Source of the DNA: Saprospiraceae bacterium
GTDB lineage: Bacteria > Bacteroidota > Bacteroidia > Chitinophagales > Saprospiraceae
Assembly: GCA_015494245.1 (NCBI GenBank)
Contig: WGBN01000220.1
Span: forward strand, 1-18,144
Length of the DNA: 18,144 nucleotides
Direction of reading: 5' to 3'
This document shows positions 1 to 8,070 of this stretch, in pieces. Numbering within the stretch: the stretch's first letter is position 1; each line of letters starts with the position of its first letter. The notes beneath the pieces were generated by a model that was given only the letters and a program-made list of their open reading frames with translations, had not been told where the DNA came from and made no database searches. Made by a program: the position numbers and the translations under genes.

Positions 1-110
1 ACTCGGCCCCCAAGCTGGGAAACTTAAAACAAAAAATGTCAAATCGAAAAAAAATGAGAAAGTAAACGTTTAGTTAAAATAGTCAACGTCATTCAGGCAT
101 TTACAAACAA

Positions 111-150
111 TAAACACTAAACACTAAACGCTAAACACTAAACGCTAAAC
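111..150. repeat. 7-bp tandem repeat TAAACRC
   Basis: Almost six consecutive units of TAAACAC or TAAACGC run up to six bases before the stop codon of the minus-strand ATPase gene, i.e. in its 3' flank. The rest of positions 1-155 is A+T-rich. It holds a TAAACGTTTA palindrome at 63-72 but no gene or convincing terminator that I can see. Short tandem repeats like this can vary by slippage; no function is evident. Confidence 0.8.
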
Positions 151-155
151 AAATA

Positions 156-2405
156 TCACACTCCATCCGGCAATTCAAAGCTCTCCACGTTTTCGCCATC
201 GCGGAGTTGGTTGACGTATTGCATGAATTTTTGCAGCAGCCGATCAAGCTTATCATGTACAGCCCGACTCTGGATATGGTTGAAATAAGGCAAGACCGAC
301 TCCATCAGGTAAGGAAAATACAAAATATAAGTGCGAGTTCCTATGCGATAAGCTGAGGAAAGTTGCATTTTTCTTGAGATGTTAGGATCGACATAAATGC
401 CAAACTCTTCCATATACTGATGATACCAGTCATTTGCATTCTCATAAGCATGGGCTCTGATTTCTCGCAAAGCATTTAAGTGCAAACGATACATTGTTTT
501 TGCATAATCCAGAAACAACTGCCCATCAGCCAGGCGGTTGGCCGGGGTAGTATAGACTTCCTCCCCCCGGAATTTTTTGATCATGCCATAAAAGTAGCCA
601 AAGGAGTTGAAAATACGGTTTAAAGCGACCATCCCCCTTGACGTGATCCGTACCTTAAAGTTTAAGTCTATGTCGTCCGGATACTTAATGCGTTTTTTCG
701 TTTCAATGACGATAAAATGGCTTCTCCCTGCCTGGGGCCTGGACAAACTAAAGAGGACGCGCTTAATTTGCTCATCTTCAAAGCCCAGCTTCCGAATCCG
801 AACAACGACATGCTCTAACTTAGCAGTAAGAAAAGCTACTCGATGTCCTCCCTTTCGCCGCCGTTTATTAACTGTATTCCAAATAGCAGTCAATACTACA
901 TGAGGCAAAAAGCAAGGGCGGCTACAACCACCATGAAGTCGGGGGGTTATACAATACTCAGCCAAATTGTAGAATTCAAAATACTTTTCCTCATAAGCCA
1001 ACCAATACAAGGCCTCCGTCACTTGGAAAAACTTAGGGTCTGTCAGGCAGGGCGGCAGTTGTTTTTCATTTTCAGGAAATTTCTTACCGTTTTTCAGCCA
1101 CTCTATCTTTTTAATCAGAAAGAGTGTCAAATCTGCATACATGGGTAGCAGCTCTCGCAGAGAGTTATTGGCTACATACAGAAATTTCTCTTCTTCGAAA
1201 ACTTTCATAACGACTTCCTCCACCACCCGTCTCAGTACTTTGAAAATCTTGGATTCAAAGTCTTCGTCAGGTTTTTTCTTTTTGAAGTAAGTCGGGAAAA
1301 AATCTAGGCGTTTTCCCATAATAGCCTTAATGTCGTCATCGAGCGTCATTCCCAAATTAACAGCCTCTGCTCGATCAACCTTAAACTTGTGGGGGTTGTC
1401 TATAAAAACAATAGCTCGAAAAGTCGGTGCCCCCGCATCAAAATCATCGGGCTCATAAAAAACATTTTCCTCCCTCGCTGCAATGACTATAGTAGTTATT
1501 TGATGCAACTGCCGCTGACATTTATGTAAAACATTCACCAATATACGCTGATTAGCTGCATTCAAGTTATCTATGTTGTCAAACCAAAAAATTTGAGTAA
1601 CCTTCTTACCTTCTTCGACAAATTTCTTTTGAAAGATGTATCTGTGAGCAAAGGCAAGATGCACCAAATTAGCTATTCCTATTATTTTTTGATAAAGTTC
1701 CCTTAAGTAGCTATGATTTCCCTTCTCTCTCTGAGATTTAACCCAGTTATATACATCTAAGTGCTTAATCTGATTTTTCAGTTTCGTTATTTCCTTAGCT
1801 TGCAAAGCTTCATCCCAACGTTCCTCTACCTCTACTTCTTGCATTTTTCTTTGCAGCTCAAAACTATACTCCGCCATTCTCAGAGAAACATCATTGACTA
1901 TCTCTGCAAAATCACTGAAGGTATTAGCAGGTCGATCCTCTTCAGGAAGACATCTATTTACAAAAAAAGCCAGATGTTTATCGAGCAAATCTACATTGCG
2001 GCTCCCCTTGTCATTTAATGCATCCAGAAAGAAATTTCTTATAATTCTCTGAACCTCATCCAAAGCCGTACTCTCATTAATTAAATGATTTCCAATATTT
2101 TGATAACGCACGTCGTACAAAGTAAAAAAGACTGCATCATCCTTGCCAAACTCCCGCCGGATGCGCTTGGCAATGGTACTTTTTCCACTGCCACGCGGCC
2201 CTACCACACAGATTAGTTTATTTTGAGAACTGAATACCCGTTCCTGTGCTTGTCTCCTCGCCTCCCGATCGACATAAAGGACGTCAAAATACTCATCCTC
2301 TGAAATATCATCATCACGCAGAGGCTTTGTCAACGACGCCAGATAAGGGTCTATTTGCATGACTTCTTTAAAAAGTTCCGCATAAGGAATCAACGCATCT
2401 TTCAT
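156..2405 (-). CDS. P-loop ATPase, probable effector/regulator of a two-gene defence-like module
   Basis: Large 749-residue protein with a clear Walker A loop GPRGSGKST at residues 69-77 and a Walker B strand (IFWFDNID, D276) near 272-279. A sensor-like strand TTIVIAARE follows at about 304-312. A charged, likely coiled-coil insert lies at about 180-215. Near 583-600 a segment around RITSRGMVALNRI looks like the wing/strand of a winged-helix fold. This layout (N-terminal P-loop, ATPase core, C-terminal winged helix and helical region) fits the broad AAA/KAP/STAND-like NTPases; I do not recognise the exact family. It is the second gene of a pair, starting 23 bp after a putAbiC-like membrane protein and presumably cotranscribed from the promoter near 3384-3413. 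Codon and base use is more A+T-rich than in the genes from 3584 onward, consistent with horizontal acquisition. Anti-phage function is inferred only from the neighbour and composition. Confidence 0.85.
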   Translation of the reverse strand: MKDALIPYAELFKEVMQIDPYLASLTKPLRDDDISEDEYFDVLYVDREARRQAQERVFSSQNKLICVVGPRGSGKSTIAKRIRREFGKDDAVFFTLYDVRYQNIGNHLINESTALDEVQRIIRNFFLDALNDKGSRNVDLLDKHLAFFVNRCLPEEDRPANTFSDFAEIVNDVSLRMAEYSFELQRKMQEVEVEERWDEALQAKEITKLKNQIKHLDVYNWVKSQREKGNHSYLRELYQKIIGIANLVHLAFAHRYIFQKKFVEEGKKVTQIFWFDNIDNLNAANQRILVNVLHKCQRQLHQITTIVIAAREENVFYEPDDFDAGAPTFRAIVFIDNPHKFKVDRAEAVNLGMTLDDDIKAIMGKRLDFFPTYFKKKKPDEDFESKIFKVLRRVVEEVVMKVFEEEKFLYVANNSLRELLPMYADLTLFLIKKIEWLKNGKKFPENEKQLPPCLTDPKFFQVTEALYWLAYEEKYFEFYNLAEYCITPRLHGGCSRPCFLPHVVLTAIWNTVNKRRRKGGHRVAFLTAKLEHVVVRIRKLGFEDEQIKRVLFSLSRPQAGRSHFIVIETKKRIKYPDDIDLNFKVRITSRGMVALNRIFNSFGYFYGMIKKFRGEEVYTTPANRLADGQLFLDYAKTMYRLHLNALREIRAHAYENANDWYHQYMEEFGIYVDPNISRKMQLSSAYRIGTRTYILYFPYLMESVLPYFNHIQSRAVHDKLDRLLQKFMQYVNQLRDGENVESFELPDGV

Positions 2406-2409
2406 AGGT

Positions 2410-2427
2410 TTTTCAATTTATTGAAAA
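2410..2427 (-). promoter_or_regulatory. inverted repeat filling the gap between the two island genes
   Basis: TTTTCAAT, two bases, then ATTGAAAA form a perfect 8-bp inverted repeat. It occupies almost the whole 23-bp gap between the stop codon of the upstream membrane-protein gene and the ATG of the ATPase. In mRNA it would form a weak A-U hairpin about five bases before the start codon, so an effect on translation of the second gene is possible but unproven. Confidence 0.45.
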
Positions 2428-2428
2428 G

Positions 2429-3361
2429 TTAACGTCTAAAAATACGCACATTGGGAGGAAGCGTAAAAGAATCAGCTCCTTTTTTCCAAAAAGGATCAAA
2501 GTGCTCATCCTCAAAGTTTTTATAAAAATCCTGATCAATATACTCTTGAACACCATTGTCTGCATACTTGCACAAGGCATATATAGCCAGCATCAATTTA
2601 GCATAATTGGTAAGCTGGTTTTCAATCACCTGTATGTACTTTTCCTGCTCATCTTTATCTATAACTGTCCCAAGACTTTGATCCACCATGGAAAGCAAGC
2701 CATATAAATTCGAAAAATAAAAACTGACAGCTCCATTGGCATCAAAAAATTTGAGAAGAACCTTTTTAGCTTCCTGAGAAATCTCATACCCGCTCTCACC
2801 ACCTTTTGTTGCAAAAAGGTCCTCAATTTTACCGGCCCGCAAATTCTCAACGATATGATTCGCATACCCCCTAAAAACATGATGCCCTCTAAAAGTTTTC
2901 CCGTCAAATTGATGCTCCATTTCCTGAACGATTCCCTGCAGGAAAGACAGGTAATTGAAAAACACCTGCGAGAACTGTTCCTGCTGCTGCATTTTTTGAT
3001 TCTGCTCAATCTGCTGTTGCTGAAATGCAAAAGCTTTCTTCGCATCTTTTCGTTGCCGCTCTAAACTTCTTTGTTGTAGCTTCACGGAATGAATAACATA
3101 AAGCAAAGCAGCTAAACTCCCCAAAGTGCCGGCAGTGCCTCCCATAAAGTCTCCTATGTTACCGACATTGTTAATTTCAGGATTACGATACCACATATAT
3201 AGGCCACAACCCAAAAAGAAGAGTACACCTAAAATAAGTAAAATAGTAATACCCGCCAAACCCCACTTCTTAACCTTCTTCCACCATTCCTTTCCTTCTC
3301 CTTTTTGTTTACCTGCAAACATCTTCAACACATTTTGTTTAAAAATGACCAAAATACACAT
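2429..3361 (-). CDS. putAbiC-like membrane protein (putative phage abortive infection family)
   Basis: About 310 residues from the chosen start. A basic N-terminus is followed by TM1 at about 34-57. A glycine-rich second hydrophobic segment (GDFMGGTAGTLGSLAALLY, about 70-90) comes next, then a glutamine-rich coiled coil (about 93-130). The soluble C-terminal domain starts FSQVFFNYLSFLQGIV and includes FYFSNLYGLLSMVD. This order (TM, GDFxGG TM, Q-rich coiled coil, F..FFN.L, then Y..NLY...) is characteristic of proteins annotated as putative phage abortive infection proteins (putAbiC), known by analogy with lactococcal AbiC. The start at 3361 is chosen because a GGAGGAGGGGGG purine run lies 9 bases upstream and a promoter lies just before it. 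A further upstream ATG at 3427 would precede the promoter; an internal ATG at 3322 is the main alternative. It forms an operon with the ATPase. Confidence 0.7.
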   Translation of the reverse strand: MCILVIFKQNVLKMFAGKQKGEGKEWWKKVKKWGLAGITILLILGVLFFLGCGLYMWYRNPEINNVGNIGDFMGGTAGTLGSLAALLYVIHSVKLQQRSLERQRKDAKKAFAFQQQQIEQNQKMQQQEQFSQVFFNYLSFLQGIVQEMEHQFDGKTFRGHHVFRGYANHIVENLRAGKIEDLFATKGGESGYEISQEAKKVLLKFFDANGAVSFYFSNLYGLLSMVDQSLGTVIDKDEQEKYIQVIENQLTNYAKLMLAIYALCKYADNGVQEYIDQDFYKNFEDEHFDPFWKKGADSFTLPPNVRIFRR

Positions 3362-3383
3362 CAAACAAATCCCCCCTCCTCCG

Positions 3384-3413
3384 CAAATATACTCAAAAAA
3401 AATAAAAACGCAA
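3384..3413 (-). promoter_or_regulatory. Bacteroidota-type promoter of the putAbiC-like/ATPase pair
   Basis: On the minus strand a TTG (3411-3413) is followed, after 19 bases, by TATATTTG (3384-3391). This is an exact fit to the Bacteroidota -33 TTG / -7 TAnnTTTG pattern with normal spacing. Transcription would begin near 3378, giving a very short leader before the ATG at 3361. The purine-rich GGAGGAGGGGGG (3371-3382) lies across the predicted start site, so its role as a ribosome-binding site depends on the exact transcription start. Confidence 0.65.
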
Positions 3414-3458
3414 ACCAAGAATCGCAAAAAACAGACACACCAACAAAAGAGGCATGGT

Positions 3459-3503
3459 AGCGGGCTAAAGCCCGCTTAGCTTGCAGGCGGGCTGAAGCCC
3501 GCC
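3459..3503. repeat. pair of REP-like GC-rich hairpins
   Basis: Two perfect 8-bp palindromes with two-base loops stand in tandem: AGCGGGCT-aa-AGCCCGCT (3459-3476) and GGCGGGCT-ga-AGCCCGCC (3486-3503), nine bases apart. The repeated GCGGGCT/AGCCCGC core is typical of dispersed intergenic palindromes in bacteria. There is no T-run, so a classic terminator is unlikely. It separates the minus-strand island promoter from the plus-strand DUF3857 gene. Confidence 0.75.
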
Positions 3504-3511
3504 CCACCTTC

Positions 3512-3547
3512 ACCGCTTCAACCGATTTCACCGCTTTCACCGATTTC
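3512..3547. repeat. 9-bp tandem repeat ACCGnTTyC
   Basis: Four contiguous 9-bp units read ACCGCTTCA, ACCGATTTC, ACCGCTTTC and ACCGATTTC, so the pattern is also an 18-bp period. A partial ACCTTC unit precedes them. It lies immediately upstream of the -7 element of the next gene. It may be a variable spacer; no protein is evident. Confidence 0.75.
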
Positions 3548-3559
3548 CCCAAAAACCAT

Positions 3560-3567
3560 TATCTTTG
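3560..3567 (+). promoter_or_regulatory. -7 promoter element TATCTTTG
   Basis: TATCTTTG matches the Bacteroidota TAnnTTTG -7 consensus and stands 16 bases before the ATG at 3584, implying a leader of roughly ten bases. No clear TTG lies at the -33 distance, so the upstream half is weak. Confidence 0.5.
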
Positions 3568-3583
3568 TCGAAAAAGAAACACC

Positions 3584-5599
3584 ATGATTGCAAGATTATC
3601 CCTCCTGCTTGTTGTTGTAATGCCCTTCTTTCTCCACGCTCAGAAGCCCGTAAAGTGGGGCAAAATACCTCGCGAAGACCTGCAAATGACCGAATATCCC
3701 GCTGACACCTCGGCCGGAGCCGTCGTGTTGGCAGATATTGGAAACATCGAATTGGACTTCACCACCGGCAAAACGCGGGTGGTCTTTACCCATCATCGGC
3801 GCATCAAGATTCTCAAGCCCTCCGGCTTTGAATGGGGGGATGTGAGCCTGGAGTACTACGCCAAAAATCAGAACGAAAAGCTGTACGCCCTCAAAGCACA
3901 GACCATTACGCCTGAGGGAGAAAAAATAGCGCTTAAACGACCGGATTTCCACACCGAAAAGGTCAACGATGCCTGGAACCGCAAGACTTTTTCCTTCCCC
4001 CAAGTGAGTGAAGGCTGTGTGCTGGAATACACCTATAAAATAGAATCCTACGACTTCTACAGCCTGCCCAAGTGGTATTTCCAGGAAAAAATTCCGGTGC
4101 GCTACAGCGAACTGACCTTCTCCCGCCCGGACTTTATGGATTACGTTGTCCTCTACCAGGGCGAACTCAACATAGACAAAAGCAGCGACCACTACATGGG
4201 CAACCTGTACTATCTGGTCGTACTGGAATCCTCACCGGAGCTGCATTTAGGCGTTTCGGGCTCTACCTATCCCCTGCCGGTCAATGTGACGGTGTTTAAG
4301 GTCAAAGACATGCCTGCTTTTAAACCGGAGCCTTACATCACCACCGAAGAAGACTACATCGCCAGCCTCCAATTTCAGTGGCGTGCCCTCATAGACCCCA
4401 CCGACAACCGCACCCAGCCCATGATGTCTTCCTGGGAGCAATTCTCTGAAAAAATGTACCGCAGTCAGAGCTTTGGCATCCAATTTTCAAAAAGCTTCTG
4501 GCCCTACGATATGGCGCAGGCTGTCAAGCCCAAACTGAAAGAAGCGAGCAGCATGCGCGATACCGTGGATATCCTCTACCGGCATTTGCAAAATCGCATT
4601 TCACTCAGCAAACCGAGAGGAGTTACCATCGAAAAAGACCTGGCCTCACTCTATATGGCCCGCAAAGCCGACGGAGGCGAGCTCAACCTCATGCTGGTAG
4701 GCGCCCTCCGAAAACTCGACATCCCCGCCTGGCCGGTCTTGATCAGCACCCGCTCCCACGGCAAAGTGTATAGGCAATACCCCATACTCTCTCAGTTCGA
4801 CCACATCCTCGCAGCAGCACAAATCCATGGCGAACTCCTCCTCATGGACCTGGGCGCACCCAACTACCCGCCGGGCTACCTCGCCGTCTCAGACCTCAAC
4901 TACTACGGCATGCTCTTAGACCGCGAACATCCGCGCTGGATCGAACTGCCCGCACCCAAATCAGAACACATCTGTATCGGCGACTTCACCCTGGACGAAG
5001 AAGAAGGAATCCTCAGCGGTTCCTTCACCCTGCACTACAAAGGCTACGAAGCCCTCCAGCAAATCAATGAACTCAAAGGCAACACCAATCTGCGCAGCTA
5101 CTGGCAGGATGCCTTGTCAGCATACTACCCCTCCATCGAAGTGGATTCCGTCTCCATGGACGAACTCTCCTCCATGAGCGATCGCTTCTCCACCGTCATC
5201 TACTGCAGCCTGCCGGATGTGCTGATCGAAACGGGCTCCCTCAGCTATCTGCCCATGATAACCGTGCCTCTGTTCACAGAAAATCCCTTCTCAGAGGAAG
5301 AGCGCAAATATCCCGTCTCCTTCCCCTATCCCTTTAAGGAGAAAACCGTCGTGAGCATTCATTTGCCGGAAGGCACACAAACAGAAAGCCTGCCCGAGCC
5401 GGCCCTGTTCAAACTCCCCAACAAGGGCGAAAAAATCAAAATACAGGTCGTACAGGAGCCCAATGGCGACCTCCGTTGGATCAACACCTTCCAACTGCAA
5501 CAATTGATTTTTATACCGGAGGAATATTCCGCCCTGCGCAATTTCTTCTCGCTCTACTTCAAAAAACGAGACGAACCCGCAACCCTCCTCAGCAATTAA
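3584..5599 (+). CDS. secreted DUF3857/transglutaminase-like protein, catalytic Cys missing
   Basis: 671 residues with a signal peptide (MIARLSLLLVVVMPFFLHAQ, cleavage before Q20). The N-terminal half (about 45-290) is DUF3857-like, including GKTRVVFTHHRRIKILKPSG and a SEGCVLEYTYKIES stretch. A transglutaminase-like core follows at about 325-430. By comparison with the downstream paralogue, the nucleophile position in the (Y)GDC motif reads ADGGE, with G365 in place of Cys. The His (FDHIL, H407) and the acidic residue (MDLG, D422) remain. It is therefore probably a pseudoenzyme or binding protein rather than a protease/transglutaminase. The protein is likely periplasmic or outer-membrane associated. 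The next gene begins 13 bp after the stop, so the two are likely cotranscribed. Substrate unknown. Confidence 0.88.
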   Translation: MIARLSLLLVVVMPFFLHAQKPVKWGKIPREDLQMTEYPADTSAGAVVLADIGNIELDFTTGKTRVVFTHHRRIKILKPSGFEWGDVSLEYYAKNQNEKLYALKAQTITPEGEKIALKRPDFHTEKVNDAWNRKTFSFPQVSEGCVLEYTYKIESYDFYSLPKWYFQEKIPVRYSELTFSRPDFMDYVVLYQGELNIDKSSDHYMGNLYYLVVLESSPELHLGVSGSTYPLPVNVTVFKVKDMPAFKPEPYITTEEDYIASLQFQWRALIDPTDNRTQPMMSSWEQFSEKMYRSQSFGIQFSKSFWPYDMAQAVKPKLKEASSMRDTVDILYRHLQNRISLSKPRGVTIEKDLASLYMARKADGGELNLMLVGALRKLDIPAWPVLISTRSHGKVYRQYPILSQFDHILAAAQIHGELLLMDLGAPNYPPGYLAVSDLNYYGMLLDREHPRWIELPAPKSEHICIGDFTLDEEEGILSGSFTLHYKGYEALQQINELKGNTNLRSYWQDALSAYYPSIEVDSVSMDELSSMSDRFSTVIYCSLPDVLIETGSLSYLPMITVPLFTENPFSEEERKYPVSFPYPFKEKTVVSIHLPEGTQTESLPEPALFKLPNKGEKIKIQVVQEPNGDLRWINTFQLQQLIFIPEEYSALRNFFSLYFKKRDEPATLLSN

Positions 5600-5612
5600 A
5601 AAACATACCCCC

Positions 5613-7502
5613 ATGAAAAAGAAAATTTTCACGCTGCTCCTTTGCCTGACGGCAACATGGCTACCTGCCCAATTCCCGGGGATATTGGCAAGCATTCCGG
5701 ATTCGCTCCTGGAAAATGCAGATGCCATCATCCTCAATGAAGAAAACACCCTCAAAATCAATGGCACCAACAGCGCTACCTACACCTATTCACTGCGCGT
5801 GTTAAACCTAAACCCCAACTCCCCGTTTACGGACTTCAGCTTGTATTACGACAACGACATTTCCCTCATTGACCTGAGCCTGTCCGTACTCAATATCAAT
5901 GGCAATCTCGTTAAAAAGTATTACCCAAAAGATTTTAATACTTACAGCGCCTCGGGCGGAAGTACCATCTACACGGACGCCCGCTTCTATGTGTTCGATG
6001 CAACGCCTCCCACCTACCCCCACATCATAGAATTCAAATACAAAGTAGGCCTCAAGTTGCTGCTCCAACTACCGAGCTGGGACATCCAGCCGGATTATCG
6101 CGTCGCTGTACTGCAAAGTTCTTTTCAACTGAAATACCCGAAAAGCAATCCGGCACAGACTTACTTTAACAACATTGAACTAACAGCACAAGAAAAATCA
6201 ACAGACAATACCGTCACCAGGTTTTGGGCAGTGCGCAATCTGCCTGCCGTGGAGCAGGAAGCCTATGCTCCCCCGGCCCGGAACACACTAGCTCGAATGT
6301 TTGTTGTCAGCAGTAATTTCAACTACAAAGGTTATCACTTCAATATGAGGAATTGGGAATCTTTTTCGCGCTCCATGTTCAAGCTCTACGAGGGCCGTGA
6401 TAAATTGTCCGAAGAAACCAAAGCGACAATACATCGCCTCATAGATGCAGCACCTACCCGCGAAGAAAAAATCGCCGCCCTCTACCGCTATCTGCAAGAC
6501 AACACCCGCTATGTAAGTGTACAGTTAGGCATAGGAGGCTATCAGCCCTTTCCGGCAAGTTATGTGGAAAAAAACAAATACGGAGACTGCAAGGCCCTGA
6601 CCAATTTCATGATGGCCATGCTCGACGAAGCCGGCATCGCCGCTCAGCCGGTACTGGTTTACAGAGGCGACAGGCCGCCCGAGTTGGACGAAAAAGTGCC
6701 GCGCTCGGCCTTCAACCACGTCTTGCTCTATTTGCCCGAGGATAGCACCTGGCTGGAATGCACCTCCGGCAATTACCCGACGGACTATGTGGGCTCCGAC
6801 AACGCCAACCGGAAAGCCCTTTTGCTCGACGATGCCAATGGCCGCTTAATTGATATGCCCGTCGTGGACACAGCCCTCAACATCCTGGAAATAGAAACGG
6901 AAACAGCTCTTTTGCCTTCCGGCAAATTTCACATTAAACTACACGAACAACGCCACGGCATGTACTACGAACTCATCGCCTACGGAGACCGGCAGCTCGA
7001 CCAAAAGACCATGACGCGCTGGTACCGCGACCAAAGTGCAATACCGACCTTTACCCTCGACAACTACAACCAAAAAATAAGCACAGAAAAAGCCACCGCC
7101 GAATTAAAAGTCGAATTGACCACAGAGCACCTGTCCACCAAAGCCGGAGCGCGAGAACTCTACCCGCTCATCGTCGGCGCACCCTTCAAAAATGTGCCTC
7201 CCCGCTATCGCGAACGCCAATTGCCCGTGTATTATCCCTATGGCTACAAAAAAATCGAACGCGGTGTCTTTCACCTGCCTTCCGGCAAAAAAGTGGAAGT
7301 TCTGCCCGAAAGCAAAACTTTCGACTCCCCCTACGGCCGCTACCGTCTCACAATCGAACAAGACGAATCCGAAATCCACTTTGAACGGGAACTCGTCATC
7401 TACCCCGCCCGCCTGCCTGCCGAAGAATACAAAGCCTGGCGCGCTTTCCTGCGAAAAGTGGCCAAAGCCGATGCGACTAAGCTGGTGCTTATTGAACAGT
7501 AG
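5613..7502 (+). CDS. secreted DUF3857/transglutaminase-like protein with intact active site
   Basis: 629 residues with signal peptide MKKKIFTLLLCLTATWLPAQ. A DUF3857 region fills about 30-255, including NGNLVKKYYPKDF and PHIIEFKYKVG. The transglutaminase-like core around 285-395 has the canonical sites: YGDCKALT with C326, FNHVLLY with H369, and WLECTSG with E382 at the usual Asp position (Glu is seen there in Bacteroidota relatives as I recall them). A C-terminal beta-rich region follows. It is paralogous to the preceding protein, with which it probably forms an operon (13-bp gap). Transglutaminase-fold proteins of this kind act as cysteine peptidases, amidases or crosslinkers. The substrate here is unknown, and a joint role with the inactive partner is inferred. 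Confidence 0.9.
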   Translation: MKKKIFTLLLCLTATWLPAQFPGILASIPDSLLENADAIILNEENTLKINGTNSATYTYSLRVLNLNPNSPFTDFSLYYDNDISLIDLSLSVLNINGNLVKKYYPKDFNTYSASGGSTIYTDARFYVFDATPPTYPHIIEFKYKVGLKLLLQLPSWDIQPDYRVAVLQSSFQLKYPKSNPAQTYFNNIELTAQEKSTDNTVTRFWAVRNLPAVEQEAYAPPARNTLARMFVVSSNFNYKGYHFNMRNWESFSRSMFKLYEGRDKLSEETKATIHRLIDAAPTREEKIAALYRYLQDNTRYVSVQLGIGGYQPFPASYVEKNKYGDCKALTNFMMAMLDEAGIAAQPVLVYRGDRPPELDEKVPRSAFNHVLLYLPEDSTWLECTSGNYPTDYVGSDNANRKALLLDDANGRLIDMPVVDTALNILEIETETALLPSGKFHIKLHEQRHGMYYELIAYGDRQLDQKTMTRWYRDQSAIPTFTLDNYNQKISTEKATAELKVELTTEHLSTKAGARELYPLIVGAPFKNVPPRYRERQLPVYYPYGYKKIERGVFHLPSGKKVEVLPESKTFDSPYGRYRLTIEQDESEIHFERELVIYPARLPAEEYKAWRAFLRKVAKADATKLVLIEQ

Positions 7503-7630
7503 GGCTTCAAGGGAATACTAAAACACTCTTAATTTTCCCAAGCATCGTATATCATCTTTGGTAAATAGGTAGCAAATATACAGTTTTAGTCACAAAGCAC
7601 ACATCAAGTTTTTGCGGTAAGCTATATTTA

Positions 7631-7922
7631 GGGCTTCCTTAAAAAGTCTCTCTCGATTTTGTGAGTAAAAAACTCTCGCAAAGACGCAAAGACGCTAAGG
7701 CCCTTCCTTTGCGACTTTGCGACCCTTCAACTACGTTCAGGGTAGCACTTTGCAAGAAATATTGAACAACAAGTGCAAGCTTTTTTGCCCAAAATGTAAC
7801 TTTTCCTTGCCCTTCGACTCCGCTCAGGACGACGCACTTCAAGCTTTTCTATACATCTTTTTTTGGCAAAAGCCCTTTATTTTCAGGCTTTTCAGACATA
7901 GAGGTACTTTTTAAGGAAGCTC
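7631..7922. mobile_element. MITE-like element with terminal inverted repeats and TATTTA duplication
   Basis: A 292-bp non-coding stretch begins GGGCTTCCTTAAAAAGT (7631-7647) and ends with the inverted copy ACTTTTTAAGGAAGCTC (7906-7922), matching at 16 of 17 positions. It is bounded by identical TATTTA hexamers (7625-7630 and 7923-7928), as expected of a target-site duplication. It has no transposase. Inside are an AAGACGCAAAGACGCTAAG motif (7681-7699) and two related 19-bp blocks starting CCCTTC and ending CTCAGG or TTCAGG (7723-7741 and 7810-7828). It is probably mobilised in trans by an IS with similar ends. I cannot name the IS family. Confidence 0.6.
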
Positions 7923-7977
7923 TATTTAGAATTTTTTTGTTTACTGTTTGTGGTGGCGGTTCATGGTTTTTCATTCT

Positions 7978-8001
7978 CTTAGCGTCTTTGCGTCTTAGCG
8001 A
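7978..8001. repeat. inverted second copy of the AAGACGCTAAG motif
   Basis: This 24-bp block is the reverse complement, with one mismatch, of 7676-7699 inside the MITE-like element. The AAGACGC/GCGTCTT core recurs in both. One copy is inside and one outside the element, so the motif is a separate dispersed repeat. The remaining stretch 8002-8070 holds nothing I recognise. Confidence 0.65.
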
Positions 8002-8070
8002 GAAACAAAAAACTAAAGTTTCTGATTTTACTCCATTTCCGGAGTGATTTGGGCTTGGAAGAAAGCGCTC

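Noticed and set aside
111..150. Possible CRISPR array
   Set aside because: The units are 7 bp and contiguous with no spacers, so it is a simple tandem repeat.
3362..3427. Upstream ATG at 3427 for the putAbiC-like gene
   Set aside because: It lies upstream of the predicted promoter and transcription start, and adds a Cys/Gly-rich tail unlike the family.
3459..3503. Bidirectional transcription terminator
   Set aside because: The hairpins lack T-tracts and lie upstream of both flanking genes rather than downstream.
7639..7914. Short open frames within 7639-7914 on both strands
   Set aside because: They lie inside the MITE-like element, consist of repeat sequence, and have no protein-like features.
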